Source: Achromobacter sp. MYb9 (GTDB lineage Bacteria > Pseudomonadota > Gammaproteobacteria > Burkholderiales > Burkholderiaceae_B). Taken from it: a DNA stretch of 64,000 nt. Positions 39,539 through 48,158 of this stretch are shown one piece after another (the first letter of the stretch is position 1; each line of letters starts with the position of its first letter). The stretch covers positions 124,001 through 188,000 of the forward strand of contig NZ_PCOQ01000002.1 in NCBI RefSeq assembly GCF_002975275.1. The letters run 5' to 3'. The position numbers and the translations under genes were made by a program. Under the pieces are notes generated by a model. It was not told where the DNA came from. It was given only the letters and a program-made list of their open reading frames with translations, and did not search any database.

Positions 39539-40480
39539 GTGACGTCCCCGACAGTTGATGCAAGCCAAGACCGGAACGGTCTTATCTATATTCAATTGAT
39601 GTTCGTCATGGCCACATGGGGCCTGAACATCGTCTCCATCAAGTACCTGACGCAGCACATGGACATCCAGGCGCTGGCCGCCGTTCGGATCGTCGTCGCG
39701 TTCATCACCGTCACCCTCATCATCAAGGCTCGCCGCGGCCGCATCCCCAAGCTGGGCCGCGTGGAGCTGGGGTGGGCGGCGCTGGCGGGTTTCCTGGTGG
39801 TGTATGCGCACCAGATCGCGCTGGTGTCCGGGCTGCGATTTTCGTCGGCGGCCAACGGCACGCTGATCATGGCGACGAGCCCCTTGCTGTCGGCGCTGCT
39901 GGCGGCCATTTTCTACCGTGAAAAACTGACGTTGGTGCGCATCTCCGGCGCCATGCTGGGCTTGTTGGGCGTGGGCATGGTGGTTGCGGGCAGCGGCGCG
40001 CAATTCGGTCTGACGGGCTGGGGCGACGCCGTCGTTTTCGTGGCCGTGCTGGTGTTCGTGTTCGGCGGCCTGGTCATTCAGCGCATGTCGCGCACCATGG
40101 ATCCGCTAGGCATGCTCTGGTACATGTACCTGGCGGGTGGAGTGATGCTGGTGGCGCATGCGGCGCTGACGCCCGCCTCGTATCAGGCCGACACGTGGCA
40201 GATGACGTGGTGGCCTTGGCTGGTTCTGATGTTCTCGGCGGTGATCGCCTCGGGCGTCAGCAACATCATCTGGAACGCCGGCATCGCGCGTCTGGGGATC
40301 AGCCGCGCGGCCCTGTTCGTCAACTGGCTGCCGATTTTCGGGCTGTTGTTCGCGTCCCTGTTCCTGGACGAGCACGTCACGCTGACGCATGTCGTGGGGC
40401 TGGCTTGCGTGCTTGGCGGAACCTGGCTGGGACTGCGCCGCGTGGCGCCAGCCGCACCGCGAAGCGGACGCGCGCGCTAA
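39539..40480 (+). CDS. DMT/EamA-family transporter
   Basis: 313 aa with about ten hydrophobic helices and two EamA repeats. In the first, FVMATWGLNIVSIKYL leads to SAANGTLIMATSPLLSALLA. In the second, VSNIIWNAGIARLGISRAAL leads to NWLPIFGLLFASLFLDE. Members export amino acids, metabolites or drugs; the substrate cannot be told. The start is GTG 39539, because the next ATG would cut into the first membrane helix; the ribosome-binding site is weak. It lies 69 bp after dsbD and converges with hemB. Confidence 0.85.
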   Translation: MTSPTVDASQDRNGLIYIQLMFVMATWGLNIVSIKYLTQHMDIQALAAVRIVVAFITVTLIIKARRGRIPKLGRVELGWAALAGFLVVYAHQIALVSGLRFSSAANGTLIMATSPLLSALLAAIFYREKLTLVRISGAMLGLLGVGMVVAGSGAQFGLTGWGDAVVFVAVLVFVFGGLVIQRMSRTMDPLGMLWYMYLAGGVMLVAHAALTPASYQADTWQMTWWPWLVLMFSAVIASGVSNIIWNAGIARLGISRAALFVNWLPIFGLLFASLFLDEHVTLTHVVGLACVLGGTWLGLRRVAPAAPRSGRAR

Positions 40481-40537
40481 GCCGTCACAGGCTCGGCGCG
40501 CGGGCCGGAGACGCCCGGCCAGCAACGCGTGGTGCGA

Positions 40538-42174
<1,637 letters not shown>

Positions 42175-42212
42175 GGATGGGCTTTGGATACGGTTGGTTT
42201 CGAGCCCTATTG

Positions 42213-42218
42213 TATAAT
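42213..42218 (+). promoter_or_regulatory. Candidate -10 box ahead of the cytochrome c4 gene
   Basis: A consensus TATAAT at 42213-42218, preceded by GTTGGTTTCGAGCCCTATTG, where the TTGGTT hexamer is too close (13 bp) to be a good -35 box. It would give a leader of about 170 nt before the ATG at 42398. Confidence 0.45.
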
Positions 42219-42397
42219 CCGGCGTTTGCAACAGTGGTCCCCGTGCGCGGAGCCGTCTTTTTTGCTTACTCTTTGGGTTGCCGGTGGCTGCCTGGAAGGC
42301 AGAATGGGCAAACCAGGTTCGAGACGGTTCTCCAAGGTGTGCGGGGCAGGCGTGGGCGCCTTTTTGCGCCTTGATCGATGCGATCGTCGAGGTCTTC

Positions 42398-43099
42398 ATG
42401 AAGCGTGTGCTGTCCCGGATGTTGGTTGCGAGCGGGCTGTTGCTCGGCGCCTCCGCCTTAACTTCACCCAGTTTCGCCGCTGACGGCGCTGCAGGCCCGG
42501 CCAAGCCAGATGCCGCCAAGGGCGGGCAGCTGTTTGACCAGGGCGATGCCTCAAGAGGCATTATCGCCTGTGCGTCCTGTCATGGCGCGGCGGGCAACAG
42601 CACCATCCCGGTGAACCCCAACCTGGCCGCGCAACCTCACGAATACCTGGCCAAGCAGTTGGCCGACTTCCAGGTCAAGCAGGGCGCCAAGCTGCCCGTG
42701 CGCAATGGCGCTGGCGGCAATCCGACCCCGATGACGGCCATGGCGCAGAATCTGACGCCGGCCGACATGCAGAACATTGCGCTGTATCTGGCGCAGCAGC
42801 CGCTGAAAGAGCCGGCCACGGCAGGCCAGGAAAAGCTGGTTGATCTGGGTCAAAAGATCTGGCGCGGCGGATTGCCCGAGCGCAATGTGCCCGCATGCGC
42901 GGCATGCCACTCTGCCAATGGCGCGGGCTTGCCCGGCCAATACCCCCGCTTGTCGGGGCAGTTCCCCATGTACATCGAAGAGCAGCTCAAGCTGTTCCGC
43001 AGCGGCGACCGCAAGAACGACATCATGTTCGCCATCGCGGACCGGATGTCGGACGCCGATATCAAGGCGGTGTCGGACTACGCGGCTGGCCTGCGGTAG
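42398..43099 (+). CDS. Diheme cytochrome c4
   Basis: 233 aa periplasmic electron carrier. Signal peptide MKRVLSRMLVASGLLLGASA, cleaved near FAADG. Two cytochrome domains, each with a heme-binding site: CASCH (~68-72) and CAACH (~165-169). Axial Met candidates lie in NPTPMTAMAQNL and NDIMFAIADRM. Cytochromes c4 feed electrons to terminal oxidases. A GAGGT site sits before ATG 42398. It is followed by a strong terminator and the resB-ccsA cytochrome maturation genes, which would attach its hemes. Confidence 0.93.
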   Translation: MKRVLSRMLVASGLLLGASALTSPSFAADGAAGPAKPDAAKGGQLFDQGDASRGIIACASCHGAAGNSTIPVNPNLAAQPHEYLAKQLADFQVKQGAKLPVRNGAGGNPTPMTAMAQNLTPADMQNIALYLAQQPLKEPATAGQEKLVDLGQKIWRGGLPERNVPACAACHSANGAGLPGQYPRLSGQFPMYIEEQLKLFRSGDRKNDIMFAIADRMSDADIKAVSDYAAGLR

Positions 43100-43183
43100 G
43101 CGTAAGCCTGCAACGCGCGCGGCTGGTCCGCGTTCATGCAACTTGGGCATGACGGAACCTCTTTCCGCCATGCGCTGTCTATG

Positions 43184-43217
43184 AGGGGGGTAGCCGATTG
43201 CGCGGCCCCCCTTTTTT
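43184..43217 (+). terminator. Intrinsic terminator abutting the resB start
   Basis: GGGGGG (43185-43190) pairs with CCCCCC (43206-43211) and is extended inward by GCCG/CGGC; six T residues follow (43212-43217). The resB ATG begins at 43219, so the terminator occupies the place where its ribosome-binding site would be expected. Confidence 0.85.
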
Positions 43218-43218
43218 C

Positions 43219-45297
43219 ATGAATTCAACACGAACCCATACTCGCCCCTCTTTGCGCAGCCTGCCCCGCGATTTCTTCGAACTGCTCGGTTCGATGCGTT
43301 TCGCCGTCAGCCTGCTGATGTTCATCTGCGTGGCGAGCCTGGTCGGGACCGTGTTGCAGCAGAACCGCTCGTCGAACAACTACATCGACCAATTCGGCCC
43401 GTTCTGGTTCGAAGTGTTCGACAAGTTCTCGATCTGGCATGTTTACAACAGCTGGTGGTTCCTGCTGATCATGGGCTTCCTGGTCGTGTCGACCTCGGTC
43501 TGCCTGATCCGCAACGCGCCCAAGATGCTGCGCGACGCGCGCTCGTTCCGCGAGCACGTGCGAGCCAGCAGCCTGCGTGGTTTTCCGCACCGCGTTGAAA
43601 CCGAAGCCCCCACCGATGTGCCGCAGACGGCAGCCGGCTTGACGTCCATGCTGGAACGCATGGGCTACGCCGTGCGTCAACGGACGGACAACGACGGCGT
43701 GATGCTGGCGGCCAAGAAGGGCAGCGCCAATCGGCTGGGCTACGTGTTCGCGCACGCGGCGATGGTCATCATTTGCATTGGCGGCCTGCTGGACAGCGAG
43801 CTGCCTGTGCGTTTGCAGGTCATGCTGGGCGGCAAGAAGCCCATCGTCGAGAACATGCTGATCTCGGAAGTGCCGGAAAGCGGCCGTCTATCAGTGGACA
43901 ACCCGAGCTTTCGCGCCAGCGTCCTGGTGCCCGAGGGGGGCCAGGCCAGCACCGCGGTCGTGATGGTGGGCGACGGCGCCCTGGTGCAGCCCATGCCTTT
44001 CACGCTGAAGCTCAAGAAGTTCATCGTCGACTACTACTCCACCGGCATGCCGAGCCGGTTCGTCAGCGAAGTTGAAGTGACCGACCCCGACACCGGCAAG
44101 ACGTTCGATTCCACCATTGAAGTCAATGAACCCCTGCGCTTCAAGGGCATGACCGTCTATCAATCCAGTTTCGACGACGGCGGCAGCACGGTGGTGTTGA
44201 AAGGCTACCCGCTGGTAGGTTCCGACAGCAAGGCATTCGCCGTTGACGGCACGGTGGGCAAGACCGCCGAAGTAACCGCTCACACCGCGAACGGGCCGCG
44301 CAGCATGGGCGTCGAAATCACGGCCATGCGCCCGATCAATGTGGAAGACCTGACACGCGGCGATCCCAAGGGCGACAACCGGAGCTTCGCCGAGCATGTG
44401 GCGTCGGTGTCCGGCAGCGCGGCGGGCAAGAAGAACGAAAACCTGCGCAACGTGGGGCCCAGTGTCGAGTACAAGCTGATCGACGACGCAGGACAGGCGC
44501 ACGAATTCCAGAACTACATGCTGCCCATGGAATTGGACGGCGCCAGCGTATTCCTGGCCGGTGTGCGCAACAATGCGTCCGAGCCATTCCGTTACCTGCG
44601 CATCCCCGCCGACGACGACAGTTCGATTGCAGAATTCATGCGCTTACGTGCAACGCTGGCCGACCCGGCGGCGCGCCAGGAGGCGGCCCGTCGCTTCGCC
44701 GAACGGAACAGCCCGTCGGGCGCGGATCGCCAGCCCTTGCAGACGGCCGCGGAACGCGCGCTGGAGACCTTTTCATCGGGCGGGCTGCAAGCCGTTGCCG
44801 CCTTCCTGCAGGCCAACACGCCCGCCGCCGACCTGGAGCGCGCCGCCGACGTGGTCATCCGCCTGATCGGCGCCAGCATGAACGAATTGCGCGCCATCGA
44901 ACGGGAGCGCGCCGGCTTGCCCCCCGTGGCGTCCGAAGGCCCTGAAGGCGAGCGCGCGGCCGTGTGGTCGCGGCTGGCCGTGGCGGCGCTGTCAGACCTG
45001 ACCGTGTATCCGGCGCCGGTCTTCCTGTCGCTGGCCGACTTCAACCACGTGCAGGCCAGCGTGTTCCAGGTCAGCCGCACGCCGGGTAAAAATACCGTCT
45101 ATCTGGGCAGCCTGCTGCTGGTCCTGGGGGTGTTCTCGATGTTCTATATTCGGGATCGCCGCATCTGGATCTGGGTCAAGCCGAATGAAGGCGGAAGCAG
45201 CGTCATGGCGGCCATGACGTCCCAGAAGCGTACACTCGACTTCAATCAGGAGTTCGAACGCTTCAAGCAGGCGCTGCTGCGCCCGAAGAGGTCTTAA
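43219..45297 (+). CDS. resB: Cytochrome c biogenesis protein ResB (Ccs1)
   Basis: 692 aa. Part of the System II heme-delivery and ligation complex with CcsA. Membrane helices occur near FAVSLLMFICVASLVGTVLQ, WWFLLIMGFLVVSTSVCLI, LGYVFAHAAMVIICIGGLL and the C-terminal TVYLGSLLLVLGVFSMFYIR; the large loop between them is periplasmic. QQNRSSNNYIDQFGPFWFEV is the family N-terminal signature. ATG 43219 is preceded directly by a terminator T-run and has no Shine-Dalgarno site, so how translation starts is unclear. ccsA follows after 9 bp. Confidence 0.93.
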   Translation: MNSTRTHTRPSLRSLPRDFFELLGSMRFAVSLLMFICVASLVGTVLQQNRSSNNYIDQFGPFWFEVFDKFSIWHVYNSWWFLLIMGFLVVSTSVCLIRNAPKMLRDARSFREHVRASSLRGFPHRVETEAPTDVPQTAAGLTSMLERMGYAVRQRTDNDGVMLAAKKGSANRLGYVFAHAAMVIICIGGLLDSELPVRLQVMLGGKKPIVENMLISEVPESGRLSVDNPSFRASVLVPEGGQASTAVVMVGDGALVQPMPFTLKLKKFIVDYYSTGMPSRFVSEVEVTDPDTGKTFDSTIEVNEPLRFKGMTVYQSSFDDGGSTVVLKGYPLVGSDSKAFAVDGTVGKTAEVTAHTANGPRSMGVEITAMRPINVEDLTRGDPKGDNRSFAEHVASVSGSAAGKKNENLRNVGPSVEYKLIDDAGQAHEFQNYMLPMELDGASVFLAGVRNNASEPFRYLRIPADDDSSIAEFMRLRATLADPAARQEAARRFAERNSPSGADRQPLQTAAERALETFSSGGLQAVAAFLQANTPAADLERAADVVIRLIGASMNELRAIERERAGLPPVASEGPEGERAAVWSRLAVAALSDLTVYPAPVFLSLADFNHVQASVFQVSRTPGKNTVYLGSLLLVLGVFSMFYIRDRRIWIWVKPNEGGSSVMAAMTSQKRTLDFNQEFERFKQALLRPKRS

Positions 45298-45306
45298 GGT
45301 TTATTT

Positions 45307-46653
45307 ATGTCGACTACGACCACTACCCATCCCTCGTCGCCGGACACGCTCTGGCAAGACAGTCTGTCAGAGACCGGCGATCGTCGCGCCCGGCGCGGCA
45401 AGCCGGACTGGACCGACGTCGTCTTCTTTTTGTTGCTGTCGGTGGGCGCGGCTTTCGCGCTGACCCGCCACGGCAACGCGATGGACTATTACGAGAAGAT
45501 CATCCTGTGCGGCACCGTGCCGGCGCTGACATGGTTGGGCTGGCTTTGGCGGCCGCTGCGCCACCTGATGATCGCCTGTGCCATCGCGGCCGGGCTGGCC
45601 CTGGTGCTTTATGGCAATGACCTGGCTCGCGCCGAACAGGTGTTTTTCCTGAAGTACCTGTTCTCGTCCCAGTCCGCCATTCTGTGGATGTGCGCGCTGT
45701 TCGCGTTGGCGATGGTTTGCTACTGGATCGGCGTGGTCAGTCCCACCGCCGCCTGGCTGGGCACGGCGCTGACCTGGGGCGCCGTCTTCGCCGGGGTCAC
45801 GGGATTGCTGGTGCGCTGGCGCGAAGGCCATCTGATGGGGCCGGACCTGGGCCACATCCCGGTCAGCAACCTGTATGAAGTCTTCGTGCTGTTTTCGCTG
45901 ATCACGGCGCTGTTCTACCTGTACTACGAACGCAAGTACGCGACCCGCGCGCTGGGCGGCTTCGTGCTGCTGGTGGTGACATCGGCCGTGGTCTTTTTGC
46001 TGTGGTATTCGTTCACGCGTGACGCGGGGCAGATCCAGCCGCTGGTGCCGGCTTTGAAGAGCTGGTGGATGAAGCTGCACGTGCCGGCCAACTTCATCGG
46101 CTACGGCACGTTCTCGCTGGCGGCGATGGTGGGCTTTGCCTATCTGATCAAGCAGCACGGGCAGACCACGTCGTGGGCCAAGCTGGCGCCGCTGTTCGTC
46201 CTGGGCGTGCTGCTGTGCGCCGAGCCGATGGTGTTCCGCACCGACGGCCTGTCGGCGACCTGGATGCTGTATTTCGGCATTGGCGCCGTGATCGTGGGGG
46301 CCATCCTGCTGGGCCGCCGCCGCATTGCCGCGGCGCTGCCGTCGCTGGAAGTGCTGGACGACATCATGTATCGCGCCATTGCGGTCGGGTTCGCTTTCTT
46401 CACGGTCGCGACCATCCTGGGCGCGCTGTGGGCGGCCGACGCCTGGGGCGCGTATTGGCAGTGGGACCCCAAGGAGACCTGGGCGCTTATCGTCTGGCTG
46501 AACTACGCGGCCTGGCTGCACATGCGCTTGATCAAGGGCCTGCGCGGCACCATGGCGGCCTACTGGGCGCTGATGGGTTTGCTGATCACGGGCTTTGCCT
46601 TCCTGGGCGTGAACATGTTCCTGTCCGGCCTGCATTCCTACGGCGAACTGTAG
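45307..46653 (+). CDS. ccsA: Cytochrome c biogenesis protein CcsA (CcsB/ResC)
   Basis: 448 aa membrane protein, the heme-handling partner of ResB. The tryptophan-rich WWD-type motif is WGAYWQWDPKETWALIVWLN, and external histidines occur in KLHVPANFIGYG and LHSYGEL. About eight to ten membrane helices. An AAGG site sits before ATG 45307. Converges with the minus-strand type VI gene block, only 15 bp away. Confidence 0.94.
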   Translation: MSTTTTTHPSSPDTLWQDSLSETGDRRARRGKPDWTDVVFFLLLSVGAAFALTRHGNAMDYYEKIILCGTVPALTWLGWLWRPLRHLMIACAIAAGLALVLYGNDLARAEQVFFLKYLFSSQSAILWMCALFALAMVCYWIGVVSPTAAWLGTALTWGAVFAGVTGLLVRWREGHLMGPDLGHIPVSNLYEVFVLFSLITALFYLYYERKYATRALGGFVLLVVTSAVVFLLWYSFTRDAGQIQPLVPALKSWWMKLHVPANFIGYGTFSLAAMVGFAYLIKQHGQTTSWAKLAPLFVLGVLLCAEPMVFRTDGLSATWMLYFGIGAVIVGAILLGRRRIAAALPSLEVLDDIMYRAIAVGFAFFTVATILGALWAADAWGAYWQWDPKETWALIVWLNYAAWLHMRLIKGLRGTMAAYWALMGLLITGFAFLGVNMFLSGLHSYGEL

Positions 46654-46668
46654 CCCGGCGCAGCAGGG

Positions 46669-47052
46669 TCACGCCGCCAGCGCGAACATCGATTTCTGCG
46701 GCGTGGCCACCTTGACGCCCGGCGTGTTGATGGTGTTCTGCACCGTCAGGCTGCTTACGCGGACGAGCGGGGCGGCACGCACCAGGACGGTGAACGCCCC
46801 GGTCATGTAACGCGCCTGGCCCATGAACGTCTGGGATATCACGCCGCCGCCCACGCCGGCGGTATCGCCCAAGGTGACGGGAATGGGCGTGACCATGTTG
46901 TGCATCGGCGCGCAGCTTAACCACACGTTCCAGACCACGGGGATACCCATGGACGATGTCGACACGTCGATATGGGGCACGGGCGGCACCGGGGTCTTGC
47001 AGACGTCGGGGAATCCAAGGCCGACACTGGGCAACTGGCAGAGTACTTGCAT
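46669..47052 (-). CDS. DUF4150 PAAR-like type VI spike protein
   Basis: 127 aa. The family pattern is visible: PDVCKTPVPPVP near the N-terminus and VTLGDTAGVGGGVISQTFMG in the middle. DUF4150 proteins act like PAAR tips that sharpen VgrG. Many carry a C-terminal toxin; this one ends right after the PAAR-like fold (KVATPQKSMFALAA), so it has no fused effector. The start at 47052 has AGGAG 9 bases upstream. Last gene of the minus-strand VgrG block. Confidence 0.85.
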   Translation of the reverse strand: MQVLCQLPSVGLGFPDVCKTPVPPVPHIDVSTSSMGIPVVWNVWLSCAPMHNMVTPIPVTLGDTAGVGGGVISQTFMGQARYMTGAFTVLVRAAPLVRVSSLTVQNTINTPGVKVATPQKSMFALAA

Positions 47053-47099
47053 GTTTTCCACTCCTGGTGCGATGGCGGCGTAGCGGTGCCACGCCGGGG

Positions 47100-48158
47100 T
47101 CAAAGGGGTGCGCGTGCCGCCGACCACAGTTCGGCTTCCAGTAAGGGCGCATCGTTTTCGATAATGCCGTGGCGCTGCGTCCAACGCGCGCCGCGTGTCA
47201 GCGCGCGGTGCATGCGCGTGCGCAGGAAGGTGGCGTCGCGCAGGTCCGCCAGGCTCAGGTCCGCCAGAGAAAAATCAGCGTCGGCAAGATGGGCACCGCG
47301 AAAGTCGGTGCCGGCGCAACGCGCGCGCTGGAAGATGCACAGCGCCAGGCTGGCGCCCTGGAAGGTCGCGTCATCCAGGGTTGCCTCGGCCCAGATGGCG
47401 CCGTCGAAACGGCCGCCCTGCAAGTTGGCGCCGCATAGGTCGGCCAGCGGAAAAAGCGCCTGGGGGGCGCAAGCGCCGGCAAAGCGCGCACCGTGCAGCG
47501 ACGATCCCTTGAATCCGGCCTGGCGCAGGTCGGCATTGCGGAAGTCCGCCGCGTCCAACTGGCAATCCGTGAAATGACACAACGGGTAGGCTCGTCCGGA
47601 AAAATCCTGTTCCGACAGGTCGCATTCGATGAACATCGTGCTGGCGGCGTTGACGCCCGCTAACGTGACGCGGCGCAGGTCCAACTGATGGAACAGGGTG
47701 TCGCTGAGTTGGGCGTGGGACAGGTCGGCGCCTGCCATGTCACCGCGCGAGAATACCGAACGCTGCACCTGGACGGACTGCAGCGAGGCGCTTGCAAGCG
47801 AGGTGGCGGTAAAGGTCGACTCATGGAAATCGGCGTGGTCGAGCCTGGCGCCGGCCAGGTCGCATTCTGTGAAGCTGGCGCCATGGAACCGGGCGCCGTC
47901 GAGCAGGGCGCCCGGCGCCTGGCAGTGGATCAGGCGCGCCATGTCCAGATTGGCGCCGCGGGCATCCCAGCCGGTCATGACGCAGTGGATGAACTGGCCG
48001 TCCTGTAATTGGCAGCCTTGCATCGTCGCGCCGCTGAAATCCACATGATCAAAAAAGCCGCCGGCCAGATCCAGGCCCGAGAGATCGGTGCCCGCCAGCT
48101 TCAGGTGCTGGATCGGTTCGCCATGGTGCACGCGGTCCATCAAGGCGTCGCGGTTCAT
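47100..48158 (-). CDS. Pentapeptide-repeat protein of the type VI tip block
   Basis: 352 aa made almost wholly of pentapeptide repeats of the A(D/N)LxX type, for example LAGTDLSGLDLAGGFFDHVD, GARLDHADFHESTF and LADADFSLADLSLADLRDAT. Such repeats form a right-handed quadrilateral beta-helix. No signal peptide and no enzymatic motif. It overlaps the upstream DUF2169 gene by ATGA, and the two are surely translated together. The role is unknown; it may bind or chaperone a spike component or cargo. Confidence 0.85.
   Translation of the reverse strand: MNRDALMDRVHHGEPIQHLKLAGTDLSGLDLAGGFFDHVDFSGATMQGCQLQDGQFIHCVMTGWDARGANLDMARLIHCQAPGALLDGARFHGASFTECDLAGARLDHADFHESTFTATSLASASLQSVQVQRSVFSRGDMAGADLSHAQLSDTLFHQLDLRRVTLAGVNAASTMFIECDLSEQDFSGRAYPLCHFTDCQLDAADFRNADLRQAGFKGSSLHGARFAGACAPQALFPLADLCGANLQGGRFDGAIWAEATLDDATFQGASLALCIFQRARCAGTDFRGAHLADADFSLADLSLADLRDATFLRTRMHRALTRGARWTQRHGIIENDAPLLEAELWSAARAPL

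Noticed and set aside
37553..40003. 816-codon minus-strand open frame opposite dsbD and the DMT transporter
   Set aside because: Antisense shadow; the plus-strand genes carry clear DsbD Cys pairs and EamA helices.
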